From: Alphaproteobacteria bacterium | Lineage (GTDB): Bacteria > Pseudomonadota > Alphaproteobacteria > Rhodospirillales > WMHbin7 | Assembly: GCA_015231795.1 (NCBI GenBank) | Contig: JADGAX010000002.1 | Location: 310,001-374,000, forward strand | DNA length: 64,000 nucleotides | Direction of reading: 5' to 3' | Shown: positions 16,232 through 25,394 of the stretch, piece after piece | How the letters are laid out: every line of letters begins with the position of its first letter | Numbering within the stretch: the stretch's first letter is position 1 | The notes under the pieces: model-generated | Seen by the model: only the letters and a program-made list of their open reading frames with translations | Told to the model about the DNA's origin: nothing | The model's database searches: none | Program-made: the position numbers and the translations under genes

Positions 16232-16250
16232 CTGTTGCAATCGGGCAACA
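16232..16250. promoter_or_regulatory. Upstream element shared by both porin promoters (copy 2)
   Basis: CTGTTGCAATCGGGCAACA, with a clean GTTGC-N6-GCAAC dyad, 35 bp beyond the -35 box of porin 2. Between the two lies another dyad, TGTGAC (16204-16209) with GTCACA, unique to porin 2. The gap also carries the -10 of the next operon. Confidence 0.55.
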
Positions 16251-16292
16251 GGTGAGGCAACCTTGCCCGCACGAGACTCTTAACAGATGCTT

Positions 16293-16298
16293 TATAAT
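16293..16298 (+). promoter_or_regulatory. -10 box (TATAAT) for the DUF3576-leuS operon
   Basis: A perfect TATAAT 42 bp before the DUF3576 start. No good -35 is visible at 16-18 bp, so an activator may be needed. Confidence 0.4.
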
Positions 16299-16339
16299 AG
16301 GTTAAGCCTATGGGCCTCGAACCACTGGAAAGACCGGAC

Positions 16340-16909
16340 ATGTCCCTACCCGCCTTCCCCCGCGCATATCCCCGCCAATTTTTTGGGCTGCTTTTTGGCT
16401 TGGCCGCCATTCTGGCGCTGAATGCCTGCGGCGCAGACACCAAAGCCGTCTATCCCGAGAAGGGACGCGGCGACACCAGCCCGACCTGGGGCGAAAAACC
16501 CAGGGAAACCATCTTTGGCGATTGCGGTTTGTTCGACACCAGCTGCAAGCGCAAGTCGGCGCAAGAGGCCAGCGGCGGCGGCATCGGCGTTAACGCTTTC
16601 CTCTGGCGCGCCGCCCTCGACACTTTCGCCTTCATGCCGCTTTCTTCAGCCGATCCCTTTGGCGGCGTCATCATCACCGACTGGTATCAGCCCCCCGAAA
16701 CCCAGAACGAGCGTTTCAAGACGCAGATCTATATTCTGGACAAAGTGCTGCGGGCCGATGGCGTGAAGGTGAATCTGTTCCGTCAGGTGCGCGATTCCAC
16801 CGGCAACTGGGCCGATGCGCAGACCGACGCCAAGACGGTGGTCGATCTTGAGAATTCCATTCTTACCCGGGCGCGTCAGTTGCGCACGGCCAGTCAGGAC
16901 GCAAACTAG
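16340..16909 (+). CDS. DUF3576 lipoprotein
   Basis: A protein of 189 residues from the ATG at 16340, preceded by GGAAAG; an ATG at 16310 would place ten residues before the signal peptide. Lipoprotein signal: a hydrophobic stretch ending in LALNACG, with Cys about residue 31. The domain reads [20 protein letters not shown], then [20 protein letters not shown] and [11 protein letters not shown], the DUF3576 pattern found in alphaproteobacteria directly before leuS. Presumed outer-membrane or periplasmic lipoprotein; function unknown. Nine bases separate it from leuS, whose products and LptE may share one transcript. Confidence 0.85.
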   Translation: MSLPAFPRAYPRQFFGLLFGLAAILALNACGADTKAVYPEKGRGDTSPTWGEKPRETIFGDCGLFDTSCKRKSAQEASGGGIGVNAFLWRAALDTFAFMPLSSADPFGGVIITDWYQPPETQNERFKTQIYILDKVLRADGVKVNLFRQVRDSTGNWADAQTDAKTVVDLENSILTRARQLRTASQDAN

Positions 16910-16917
16910 GTTTCATT

Positions 16918-19479
16918 ATGGCGCGCTACAACGTCAAGGAAAACGAGGCCCATTGGCAGGCCGAGTGGGAACGTCAGGCTGTATTCGCAGCCAGGCTCGA
17001 TCCGTCCAGACCTAAATACTACGTGCTCGAGATGTTTCCCTATCCCTCGGGACGCATCCATATGGGCCATGTGCGCAATTACACGCTGGGCGATGTGGTC
17101 GCCAGGCTGAAGCGCGCTCAGGGCTTCAATGTTCTGCATCCGATGGGTTGGGACGCTTTCGGCCTGCCTGCGGAAAACGCCGCCATTCAGAACAAGGTCC
17201 ATCCCGCAAAATGGACGCGCGAGAATATCGCGGCCATGCGCGAGCAATTGAAAAGCATGGGCCTGTCCTACGACTGGTCGCGCGAGCTAGCCACCTGCGA
17301 GCCGGACTATTATCGCTTCGAACAAAAGATGTTTCTCGATTTCCTGAAAGCGGGTTTGGTTTACCGCAAGGAATCCTGGGTCAATTGGGATCCGGTCGAG
17401 AATACCGTGCTGGCCAATGAACAGGTCATCGACGGCAGGGGCTGGCGCTCGGGCGCCTTGGTTGAAAAGCGGCTGCTGAGCCAATGGTTCTTGAAAATCA
17501 CGCATTATGCCGAAGAGTTGCTGGCCGCTCTGCCGGGTCTGGAGCGCTGGCCGGACCGCGTGCGCCTGATGCAGGAAAATTGGATCGGACGGTCCGAGGG
17601 CTTGCGCTTTACCTTCGACATCGCCGAGCGCGACGACAAGATCGACGTTTACACCACGCGACCCGACACATTGTTCGGCGCCAGTTTCTGCGCTATCGCC
17701 GCCAACCATCCTTTGTCGGAATCCCTGGCCCTGGACAACCCGGCGCTTAAGGATTTCGTCGCCGAGTGCAATCGCATGGGTACCAGCGAAGTCGCCATCG
17801 AAACCGCCGAGAAGAAGGGATTCGATACCGGCCTGCGCGTCGTGCATCCGTTCGACCCCGACATCACCTTGCCCGTTTACGTGGCGAATTTCGTGTTGAT
17901 GGATTACGGCACCGGCGCGATTTTCGGCTGTCCGGCGCATGATCAGCGCGATTACGAATTCGCCAAGAAATACGGCCTGCCCATCATGCCGGTGGTCTGT
18001 CCCAAGGGCGTCGATGCCGCAACTTTCACGCTGAATGACGGGCCTTTTACCGAAGACGGCACGCTGATCAATTCCCGTTTTCTCGATGGGCTGGATGTCG
18101 CCTCGGCCAAGAAGGCGGCCATCGACAAGATGGAATCCATGCATCGCGGCCAGCGGATGGTGAATTGGCGGCTGCGCGATTGGGGCGTGTCGCGCCAGCG
18201 CTATTGGGGCTGCCCGATTCCCATTATCCATTGCGATTCTTGCGGCATCGTCAAAGTGCCCGAAGCGGATCTTCCCGTCGTGCTGCCCGAGGATGTGGGT
18301 TTCGACAAGCCCGGCAATCCGCTTGAACATCACCCGACCTGGAAAAACGTTCCTTGCCCGCAATGCGGCAAGCCGGCTAGGCGCGAGACAGACACGTTCG
18401 ACACCTTCTTCGAATCATCTTGGTATTTCGCCAGATTCACCTCGCCCGGTTCCGAGCGCGCCTTTGACCGTGAGGAATGCGATTACTGGATGCCCGTCGA
18501 TCAGTATATCGGCGGCATCGAACATGCCGTGCTGCATCTTCTCTACTCACGTTTTTTTACCCGCGCCCTGAAGGAATGCGGCTATCTGAACGTGCCCGAG
18601 CCCTTCGCGGGCTTGATGACCCAGGGCATGATCTGCCACGAGACCTACAAGGATGGCGATGGCCATTGGCTTTTCCCAACCGAGGTCGAACGCAAGGCGG
18701 ATGGCGCGCTGGCCAGGATCAAGGATGGCGCGGCCGTAACTTCGGGCCGCTCCGAGAAAATGAGCAAGTCGAAGAAGAACGTCGTCGATCCCGAGATCAT
18801 CATTCAGACCTACGGCGCCGACACGGCCCGCTTATTCATGCTGTCGGACAGCCCGCCGGATCGCGATCTTGATTGGACGGAATCGGGCATCGATGGCGCT
18901 TGGCGCTATGTGAACCGGCTGTGGCGCATGATCGACGAGCCTTGCGTCGAGATCGCGCCCATGAATTCGCCAATGCCGGAGTTGGACGACAGCGGCAGGA
19001 AGTTGTGGAGCCTGGTCCATAAAACCATCGCCGCCGTCACCGAGGACCTGGACAAGTTTCACTTCAACAAGGCCGTGGCCCGCATTCGCGAGCTGACCAA
19101 TGCGCTTGGAGATTTGAAACCAGGCCAAGCCGGGGCTGGCTGGCTGATGCGCCAAGGGCTAGAAACGGCTCTGGTGCTGATCAATCCCATGACGCCGCAT
19201 CTGGCGGAAGCCTTGTGGCAAAAACTTGGGCACGCCAAGATGCTGGTGGACACGGCCTGGCCGAAGGCGGATCCTGCCTTGTTGACCGACGACAGCGTCA
19301 AGCTGGCCGTGCAGGTGAACGGTAAATTGCGCGGCGACATCGAATTGCCTCGCGACGCCAGTCAGGAGCAGGCGGAAGCGGCGGCGCTGGCGCATCCCAA
19401 TGTTCAGCTGGCCATCGGCGGCAAGGCTGTGCGCAAAATCATTCTCGTGCCAAACCGGATCGTCAATGTCGTCATCTAG
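16918..19479 (+). CDS. leuS: Leucyl-tRNA synthetase
   Basis: A protein of 853 residues, a full-length class I synthetase. The HIGH signature is HMGH at residues 48-51 within [15 protein letters not shown], and the KMSKS loop [10 protein letters not shown] is near residue 614. The CP1 editing domain (about 225-420) includes [14 protein letters not shown] and a [15 protein letters not shown] segment with the editing Asp. A zinc-ribbon-like set of cysteines is present ([14 protein letters not shown]). It charges tRNA-Leu in the cytoplasm. The last 14 bases overlap lptE. Confidence 0.97.
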   Translation: MARYNVKENEAHWQAEWERQAVFAARLDPSRPKYYVLEMFPYPSGRIHMGHVRNYTLGDVVARLKRAQGFNVLHPMGWDAFGLPAENAAIQNKVHPAKWTRENIAAMREQLKSMGLSYDWSRELATCEPDYYRFEQKMFLDFLKAGLVYRKESWVNWDPVENTVLANEQVIDGRGWRSGALVEKRLLSQWFLKITHYAEELLAALPGLERWPDRVRLMQENWIGRSEGLRFTFDIAERDDKIDVYTTRPDTLFGASFCAIAANHPLSESLALDNPALKDFVAECNRMGTSEVAIETAEKKGFDTGLRVVHPFDPDITLPVYVANFVLMDYGTGAIFGCPAHDQRDYEFAKKYGLPIMPVVCPKGVDAATFTLNDGPFTEDGTLINSRFLDGLDVASAKKAAIDKMESMHRGQRMVNWRLRDWGVSRQRYWGCPIPIIHCDSCGIVKVPEADLPVVLPEDVGFDKPGNPLEHHPTWKNVPCPQCGKPARRETDTFDTFFESSWYFARFTSPGSERAFDREECDYWMPVDQYIGGIEHAVLHLLYSRFFTRALKECGYLNVPEPFAGLMTQGMICHETYKDGDGHWLFPTEVERKADGALARIKDGAAVTSGRSEKMSKSKKNVVDPEIIIQTYGADTARLFMLSDSPPDRDLDWTESGIDGAWRYVNRLWRMIDEPCVEIAPMNSPMPELDDSGRKLWSLVHKTIAAVTEDLDKFHFNKAVARIRELTNALGDLKPGQAGAGWLMRQGLETALVLINPMTPHLAEALWQKLGHAKMLVDTAWPKADPALLTDDSVKLAVQVNGKLRGDIELPRDASQEQAEAAALAHPNVQLAIGGKAVRKIILVPNRIVNVVI

Positions 19480-19996
19480 AAAAGTCCTGTTTCCGATTGC
19501 GCTGTTGGCCATGCTGGCTCTTTCGGCCTGCGGCTTCCAGCCTTTGCATGGCGGCAAGGGCAAGCAATCGGCGACTGTGCCCGAAATGGCTCATATCAAG
19601 ATTCTGACGATTGCCGACCGCAGCGGCCAGCTGGTGCGCAATGCGCTGCTGGATCGCTTGACCCCCACGGGTCAACCGGAGAAGCCCGTTTATACTTTGA
19701 CGGTGAAGCTTTCCGAATCCAAACAGTCGCTGGGAATTTTAAAAGATGAAACAGCCAGCCGGGCGAATTACACCCTGAACGCAGGATTCGCTTTGGCAAA
19801 CAAAGATGGAGCTACTTTGTACAGCAGTTCGACCTCGTCACAGGCCAGCTACAATATTCTGACCGAACATTACGCTTCCACGGCTTCGGAAAAGAATGCC
19901 CGCGACAGAACGGCCGAGGAAGTGGCTGACGCCATCGCCATGCAGCTGGCCGCTTATTTCTCGCGGTCTCGCGTTGCGAAAGAGCAGGCCAAATGA
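19466..19996 (+). CDS. lptE: LPS-assembly lipoprotein LptE
   Basis: A protein of 176 residues from the ATG at 19466, inside the leuS 3' end. Signal peptide and lipobox [13 protein letters not shown] (lipidated Cys about residue 23); GFQPLHG after the Cys is typical of LptE. LptE plugs the LptD barrel in the outer membrane and delivers LPS to the cell surface. The remainder shows the LptE alpha/beta pattern ([20 protein letters not shown], then [15 protein letters not shown]-like closing helix). Its stop overlaps the holA start by ATGA; leuS-lptE-holA is the conserved order in proteobacteria. Confidence 0.9.
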   Translation: MSSSRKVLFPIALLAMLALSACGFQPLHGGKGKQSATVPEMAHIKILTIADRSGQLVRNALLDRLTPTGQPEKPVYTLTVKLSESKQSLGILKDETASRANYTLNAGFALANKDGATLYSSSTSSQASYNILTEHYASTASEKNARDRTAEEVADAIAMQLAAYFSRSRVAKEQAK

Positions 19997-21042
19997 AGAT
20001 CCAGGCCGGGCGCGCCGATGGTTTCGTTGCCCGCCCGCCCCCTGATTGCCGGGCGATTTTGTTGTATGGACCTGATGCCGGGCTGGTGCGTGAGCGCCTG
20101 ACCATCGCCACCAAAGCAATTGCCGACGACGTCTCTGACCCTTTTCGCGTGGCTGACTTGTCGCCCTCCCTTCTGAAGGACGACCCGGCCCGGCTGCGTG
20201 ACGAGGCCGCCGCCCTGTCGCTGACCGGCGGGCAACGCGTGGTGCGCGTCTTGAATGCCCCGGATTCCCTGGCCGGTCTGCTGGGAGATTTCCTGGCCAA
20301 GCCAATCGGCGATGCCCTGATTTTGATCACTGCCGGCGAGTTGGGTCCGAAATCACCCCTGCGCAAATTGTTCGAAGACGAGCCAGCCGGGGCCGCCATC
20401 GCCTGCTATGCCGACGAGGGCCAGGGGCTTGATGGGCTGATCACCCAGCATTTGGCCAAGCAGAATTTGCGAATCAACCCCGACGCCTTGCAAGTTCTTG
20501 CCGCAAGGCTGGGGGCCGACCGTTTGATGGTGCGCAGCGAGTTGGACAAACTGGCGCTGTATGTTGGCAACGCTGGCGCGGTCACGCTCACCGATATCCA
20601 GGAATGTATGGGCGACGGTGCCGAGGCGACCCAGGACGAATTGGCGATGGCCGTCATGTCGGGCAGGCAGGCCGAGGCGCAAACCGCCCTCGAAAGATTA
20701 TTGCGCGAAGGCACGGCCGCGGTGGGAATTTTACGCTCGGTCGGGCGCCATGTGCAGCGCCTTCATTTGGCATCCGGTCATGTTCGCAAGGGCAAGTCGC
20801 CGGATCAGGCGATCGACTCCCTGCGCCCCCCGGTCTTCTTTAAGCACAAATCCAACATGGCCAGCCAACTGCGCGGCTGGTCGCCCGAGCGTCTCGCCCA
20901 GGCCATGGAGATGCTGGTGCAAGCCGAGCTGGATTGCAAAACCACCGGCATGCCGGCGGACGCGGTCTGCGGGCGCGTCCTGATGCAGATTACGCGCGCC
21001 GCTCCCCAGCCCCGTTCGCCTGCTCCTCGTCGGGCAGGATAA
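19993..21042 (+). CDS. holA: DNA polymerase III subunit delta
   Basis: A protein of 349 residues. It begins [18 protein letters not shown] and shows the AAA-like fold of HolA: AILLYGPDAGLVRERL in place of a functional P-loop, RVVRVLNAPDS and ALILITAGELGPKSPLRK, then the helical collar domain (QDELAMAVMSGRQAEAQTAL, LRSVGRHVQRLH). The delta subunit opens the beta clamp in the clamp loader. It is translationally coupled to lptE, and its last 53 bp overlap the convergent parB 3' end. Confidence 0.92.
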   Translation: MKIQAGRADGFVARPPPDCRAILLYGPDAGLVRERLTIATKAIADDVSDPFRVADLSPSLLKDDPARLRDEAAALSLTGGQRVVRVLNAPDSLAGLLGDFLAKPIGDALILITAGELGPKSPLRKLFEDEPAGAAIACYADEGQGLDGLITQHLAKQNLRINPDALQVLAARLGADRLMVRSELDKLALYVGNAGAVTLTDIQECMGDGAEATQDELAMAVMSGRQAEAQTALERLLREGTAAVGILRSVGRHVQRLHLASGHVRKGKSPDQAIDSLRPPVFFKHKSNMASQLRGWSPERLAQAMEMLVQAELDCKTTGMPADAVCGRVLMQITRAAPQPRSPAPRRAG

Positions 21043-22075
21043 GATCGCCCAGCTCCAAAATCTCTTCGCCCTCGCCCGCGAGCAGATCGGTTTCCGCGAC
21101 TTGCTGATCGACGTTCCCAGCAAAATCCAGCGACTCTTCTTCACCCTTGCCCGGGCGACGCTCTTCCTTGGGCGAGCTTAAACGGTGCAGCACGTCGTCA
21201 AGCTGCTCAAGCGACTTATAATGAATCACCAGTTCGCCGCCATCGCCGCGAAATTTGATGTTCACCTTCAAACCCAGCAAATTCGACAAATCGCGCTCGA
21301 GCGCCAGAGTGTCGGCGTCATGTTCCTCGCCCGTCCCCTTGGCTGTGGCGGAAGCGGAACCTGCCCTGACCGGCTTGCCGCCCTCGGCCTGCGCCAGCTT
21401 CTCAGTTTGGCGGACGCTTAAACCCTTGGCGACGACTTTCTCGGCCAGTTCCTCGGCATTGGGCGCGCCAAGCAGTGCGCGGGCATGCCCCGCCGAAAGC
21501 GTTCCTTCCTCAACCAATGTCCTAACAAGCGCCGGTAACGTCAAGAGACGCAAAGTATTTGCCACATGGCTTCGACTTTTACCGACTACCTTGGCCAAGT
21601 CTTCCTGCGTGTGCCGGAATTCCTCCATCAGTCGCTTATAGCCCTCGGCCTCCTCGATGGCAGACAGATCCTGGCGCTGCAAATTCTCGACCAGAGCGAC
21701 TTCCAACGCTTCCTTGTCGGAAAATTCGCGAACGATGACGGGAACATCATGCAGCTTCGCCATCTGAGCGGCACGCCAACGTCGCTCGCCCGCGATTATT
21801 TCGAAACTGTTACGTTCATCCGGGTGACGCCGCACCAAAATAGGCTGCAGGATGCCCTTGGCACGCACCGACTCAACCAGCTCCTGGAACTTGTCGTCGT
21901 CAAAGTTATGCCGCGGCTGGAACTTTCCCGGCCTTAGGAATTCGACTGGCACGTTCTTCGAAGAGCGCAGCTTGTCAAGTTCGCCCAAATCGGCGGCAGG
22001 CTCGTCGTCGCCCAACAGCGACGACAGGCCGCGTCCCAGATTGCGCTTTTTATGTTCGACGTCTGCTGGACTCAT
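20990..22075 (-). CDS. parB: Chromosome-partitioning protein ParB
   Basis: A protein of 361 residues, longer than the usual 290-300. The N-terminal domain has the CTP-binding box IIAGERRWRAAQ and RRHPDERNSFEI; the helix-turn-helix is HTQEDLAKVVGKSRSHVANT; the dimerisation part ends at LDDVLHRLSS, where most ParBs stop. Here about 58 further, strongly acidic residues follow (GEGEEILELGDLILPDEE). ParB loads on parS sites and, as a CTP-dependent sliding clamp, organises the origin. It is coupled to parA (ATGA) and overlaps holA by 53 bp; the overlap coincides with the extension. Confidence 0.95.
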   Translation of the reverse strand: MSPADVEHKKRNLGRGLSSLLGDDEPAADLGELDKLRSSKNVPVEFLRPGKFQPRHNFDDDKFQELVESVRAKGILQPILVRRHPDERNSFEIIAGERRWRAAQMAKLHDVPVIVREFSDKEALEVALVENLQRQDLSAIEEAEGYKRLMEEFRHTQEDLAKVVGKSRSHVANTLRLLTLPALVRTLVEEGTLSAGHARALLGAPNAEELAEKVVAKGLSVRQTEKLAQAEGGKPVRAGSASATAKGTGEEHDADTLALERDLSNLLGLKVNIKFRGDGGELVIHYKSLEQLDDVLHRLSSPKEERRPGKGEEESLDFAGNVDQQVAETDLLAGEGEEILELGDLILPDEEQANGAGERRA

Positions 22076-22902
22076 GCCGCCAAATCCCGCTCACGGCGAA
22101 GCACTTCGCCCGCCAAATGCAGATAGGCTTCGGAGCCGGGGCACTTCATGTCATAGACAATCACCGGCTTGCCGTGCGACGGCGCTTCCGAAACGCGGAC
22201 ATTGCGCGGGATGACGGTCTTATAAACGATGTCGCCGAAATGGCCGCGAACGTCCGAGGCCACCATGTCGGAGAGGTTGTTTCGCTTATCAAACATCGTC
22301 AGCACGATGCCTTGGATTTCCAACTCGGGATTCAAAGCCTTCTTAACGCGCTCGATGGTACGCACCAGATGGCTGATACCTTCCAGGGCAAAGAACTCGC
22401 ATTGCAGGGGAACCATCACGGCATGCGTGGCGACAAGACCATTCAAGGTCAGCAGGCCCAGCGAGGGCGGGCAGTCGATCAGCACGTAGTCGTAATGACT
22501 TAGGTCGCCGCTGGCCAGCGCATCACGCAGACGGAATTCACGCCGCTCCAGATCGACCATCTCAATCTCGGCGCCCGACAGATCGACGCCAGCCGGGATG
22601 ATATCCAGACCAGGGATCAGTGTTGGGATAATGGCCTCGCGGATGGGGGCCTCACCAATCAAGATATGGTAGGCGTTGACGCGTCGGTTATGACGCTGAA
22701 TGCCCAGGCCGGTGCTGGCATTGCCCTGAGGATCAAGGTCGAAAATCAGAACCCGCTTTTTCACCGCCGCCATGGCCGTCGCCAGATTGATCGTGGTGGT
22801 TGTCTTTCCCACCCCGCCCTTCTGGTTGGCGATTGCTATAACCCTCGGTTTTTGTTCAGTTTTTTCCAGGTTGAGCTGGTTCAGATCGGTCAGTTTTTCC
22901 AC
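22072..22902 (-). CDS. parA: Chromosome-partitioning ATPase ParA
   Basis: A protein of 276 residues from a GTG at 22902, chosen because GAGGTG lies five bases upstream; a GTG at 22932 would add ten residues with no such site. Deviant Walker A motif NQKGGVGKTTTTINLA at about residue 30, Walker A' DLDPQGNASTGLG, Walker B YVLIDCPPSLG. ParA binds the nucleoid as an ATP dimer and pulls the ParB-parS complex. The start lies inside rsmG (47-bp overlap), so par expression is tied to the mnmE-mnmG-rsmG transcript. Confidence 0.95.
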   Translation of the reverse strand: MEKLTDLNQLNLEKTEQKPRVIAIANQKGGVGKTTTTINLATAMAAVKKRVLIFDLDPQGNASTGLGIQRHNRRVNAYHILIGEAPIREAIIPTLIPGLDIIPAGVDLSGAEIEMVDLERREFRLRDALASGDLSHYDYVLIDCPPSLGLLTLNGLVATHAVMVPLQCEFFALEGISHLVRTIERVKKALNPELEIQGIVLTMFDKRNNLSDMVASDVRGHFGDIVYKTVIPRNVRVSEAPSHGKPVIVYDMKCPGSEAYLHLAGEVLRRERDLAA

Positions 22903-23509
22903 GGCGCACCTCGCTAATTTTGAGGATCGCACCCTCCGGATCAGTCCGGCTGGGGATGCTCTCTGCGCGCATCATCCATTTTTTTTCTGCGCTCGTCAAT
23001 TCCTCTTGCCACGATTTTCCCTTCAGGAAGAGGCACTGACCCCCTATATCTAGGAAAGGGTAAGCAAATTCAAGCAGATGGTCGAGTGAAGAAAGTGCGC
23101 GCGAGGTGACAAAATCTACCGAAAACGGGGTCAGTTTCTCTATTCGGACAGCATGAAGATGGATATTTGCCCCGGTCAGCCTCCCCGCCTCGCGCATGAA
23201 GGCCACTTTTCGCTGATCACTCTCGACCAGGTGAACCTCCAGCCTCTCCCCCATGATGGCTAGGATGAGACCGGGGAATCCCGCCCCGCTTCCTAGGTCG
23301 AGTATCTTGCTCCCTGGCTTGGTGTGCGGCAGGAGCTGTGCGCTATCCTGGATATGCCTCCGCCAGACATCTTCCAGGCTCTTGGGGCTGACCAGATTTA
23401 TCCTGGCCTGCCATCGAATCAGCTCGCTGACGAAACAGTCAAGGCGCCGGATTGTTTCACGTGAAACATGCTCACAGGCAGCGAACTCGTCAGCGGTCAT
23501 GATTCTCAT
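22856..23509 (-). CDS. rsmG: 16S rRNA (guanine-527-N7)-methyltransferase RsmG (GidB)
   Basis: A protein of 217 residues. SAM-binding motif KILDLGSGAGFPGLILAI at about 70-87, then VHLVESDQRKVAFMREA and TSRALSSLDHLLEF. It methylates G527 of 16S rRNA; loss of the enzyme gives low-level streptomycin resistance in bacteria. The segment encoding VSRET near residues 16-20 is a perfect parS site (23453-23468). Its start codon overlaps the mnmG stop by one base. Confidence 0.95.
   Translation of the reverse strand: MRIMTADEFAACEHVSRETIRRLDCFVSELIRWQARINLVSPKSLEDVWRRHIQDSAQLLPHTKPGSKILDLGSGAGFPGLILAIMGERLEVHLVESDQRKVAFMREAGRLTGANIHLHAVRIEKLTPFSVDFVTSRALSSLDHLLEFAYPFLDIGGQCLFLKGKSWQEELTSAEKKWMMRAESIPSRTDPEGAILKISEVRRGKTDRSEPAQPGKN
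23453..23468. promoter_or_regulatory. parS site 1 (in rsmG)
   Basis: TGTTTCACGTGAAACA, the perfect 16-bp palindromic ParB-binding consensus, placed in the rsmG 5' coding region. Confidence 0.95.
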
Positions 23510-25392
23510 TACAAGGTCTCCGATGTTTCACGTGAAACATATGGGCGCTTCGTGACATGCGCCAGTAGCGCGATAATCGCCGCCGGTGTGATGCCGGGAA
23601 TTCTGCCCGCCGCCCCCAAAGAGGTTGGGCGAACCGCTTTCAACTTGGCTCGCACCTCATTCGAAAGACCACCAACGGCATCGTAGTCCAAATCACTTGG
23701 CAGCTTCTTCTCCTCTTCACTCCGATAAGAGTCGACATCTCTCTGCTGACGGGACAGATAGCCTTGATAGCGCCCCTCAATTTCAAGGCTCTCTCTGGCG
23801 GCACCCCCAATCCCTCCTAACTCAGGCCAGATAGCCGACAGCCGCTCGAGCGAAACGTCAGGATAGGATAGAAGGTCGAAAGCTGACCTTGCTTGTCCGT
23901 CCAGTCGGACCTGAAGACCTGCTTCCACTAAGCTGGTTGGGCTTGCCGTCAACTTCGTTAAAAGAGTCTTACCCTGATCGTAATCAGCGCGACGAGCGGT
24001 AAAAGATGTACGGCGCTCGGAGCCGACACAGCCGATTGCCAAGCCCCTCTCAGTCAAACGAAGGTCTGCATTGTCGTTGCGCAGGAGCAGGCGATACTCC
24101 GCCCGCGAGGTGAACATGCGATAGGGTTCGTTGGTGCCCAGGGTTGTCAGGTCATCGATCATCACGCCCATATAGGCCTCTGAGCGATCCAAAATGAACG
24201 GGGGGCGTCCCGCTACAGCTAGTGCAGCATTGATACCTGCCCACAATCCCTGGGCCGCTGCCTCCTCATAGCCCGTTGTCCCATTAATCTGGCCCGCAAA
24301 GAACAGACGCTTGAGCCGCTTTGTCTCCAAACTCGGCCATAATTCCCTAGGATCGACGAAGTCATACTCAATGGCATAGCCGGGCCGAAGGATCTCTGCT
24401 CTCTCCAATCCCGGAATAGACGCGATCATTTGGGCCTGAACATCCTCGGGCAGAGAGGTCGAAATGCCGTTCGGATAGACCGTGTCGTCATCCAAACCCT
24501 CCGGTTCAAGGAAGATTTGATGGGCCTGACGGTCGGAAAATCGCACCACCTTATCCTCTATCGAGGGGCAATATCTTGGTCCCACACCCTGAATCTGGCC
24601 ACTGAACATCGGTGCCCGATGTAGGTTGTCCTGGATGATTTGATGGGTTTCTGGGGTGGTGTGCGTAATGCCACACCAGATTTGGGGGGTCGAAATGGCT
24701 CTAGTCAGACTGGAAAAGGGGGTCGGCACCTCGTCGCCATACTGTTTCTCCAATCTGTCCCAATCGATGCTGCGTCCATTCAGCCTGGCGGGGGTTCCGG
24801 TCTTCAGACGGCCCATGGGAAAACCGATCCGACGCAAACTATCAGACAGGCCCAGGCTAGGTGAATCGCCAAATCGCCCGGCCTGGAAAGTCACTTCCCC
24901 AACATGGATAAGGCCGGACAGGAAGGTTCCGGTGGTCAAAATCACAGCCTCAGCCGAGAATTGCCGACCATCGGCCATAACTACGCCTGCTGCCCGTTCG
25001 TTACCCTCCGTCACCAGATCCTCGACAGAACCGATTTCTATATGTAGATGAGCCGTCTGACGCAGCGCCGTCTGCATGGCCTGCCGATAGAGCTTGCGGT
25101 CTGCCTGAGCGCGAAGCCCCTGAACCGCTGGTCCCTTGCTTCGATTGAGCATGCGAAACTGGATGCCCGCCCGGTCAATAACCCGTCCCATAACCCCATC
25201 CAGGGCATCGATCTCGCGGACAAGGTGCCCCTTGCCCAAGCCGCCAATGGCTGGGTTACAAGACATCTCACCGATGGTTTCCATTCTTTGGGTAATTAGA
25301 AGCGTCTTGGCGCCCATGCGGGCCGCTGCCGCCGCCGCCTCGCAACCGGCATGACCGGCCCCGATCACAATCACGTCCCAGTCATTTCTCAT
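23509..25392 (-). CDS. mnmG: tRNA uridine-5-carboxymethylaminomethyl modification enzyme MnmG (GidA)
   Basis: A protein of 627 residues, full length. The FAD-binding Rossmann motif [20 protein letters not shown] is at residues 7-26; [20 protein letters not shown] and the FAD-domain block [20 protein letters not shown] are typical. The C-terminal helical domain ends [17 protein letters not shown]. With MnmE it installs cmnm5U34 in tRNAs. The last codons include a second perfect parS (encoding VSRET). Three bases (25393-25395) separate it from the mnmE stop region, so the genes are in one operon. Confidence 0.97.
   Translation of the reverse strand: MRNDWDVIVIGAGHAGCEAAAAAARMGAKTLLITQRMETIGEMSCNPAIGGLGKGHLVREIDALDGVMGRVIDRAGIQFRMLNRSKGPAVQGLRAQADRKLYRQAMQTALRQTAHLHIEIGSVEDLVTEGNERAAGVVMADGRQFSAEAVILTTGTFLSGLIHVGEVTFQAGRFGDSPSLGLSDSLRRIGFPMGRLKTGTPARLNGRSIDWDRLEKQYGDEVPTPFSSLTRAISTPQIWCGITHTTPETHQIIQDNLHRAPMFSGQIQGVGPRYCPSIEDKVVRFSDRQAHQIFLEPEGLDDDTVYPNGISTSLPEDVQAQMIASIPGLERAEILRPGYAIEYDFVDPRELWPSLETKRLKRLFFAGQINGTTGYEEAAAQGLWAGINAALAVAGRPPFILDRSEAYMGVMIDDLTTLGTNEPYRMFTSRAEYRLLLRNDNADLRLTERGLAIGCVGSERRTSFTARRADYDQGKTLLTKLTASPTSLVEAGLQVRLDGQARSAFDLLSYPDVSLERLSAIWPELGGIGGAARESLEIEGRYQGYLSRQQRDVDSYRSEEEKKLPSDLDYDAVGGLSNEVRAKLKAVRPTSLGAAGRIPGITPAAIIALLAHVTKRPYVSRETSETL
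23524..23539. promoter_or_regulatory. parS site 2 (at the 3' end of mnmG)
   Basis: A second perfect TGTTTCACGTGAAACA, 55 bp from the first site, in the last ten codons of mnmG. Confidence 0.95.
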
Positions 25393-25394
25393 AG

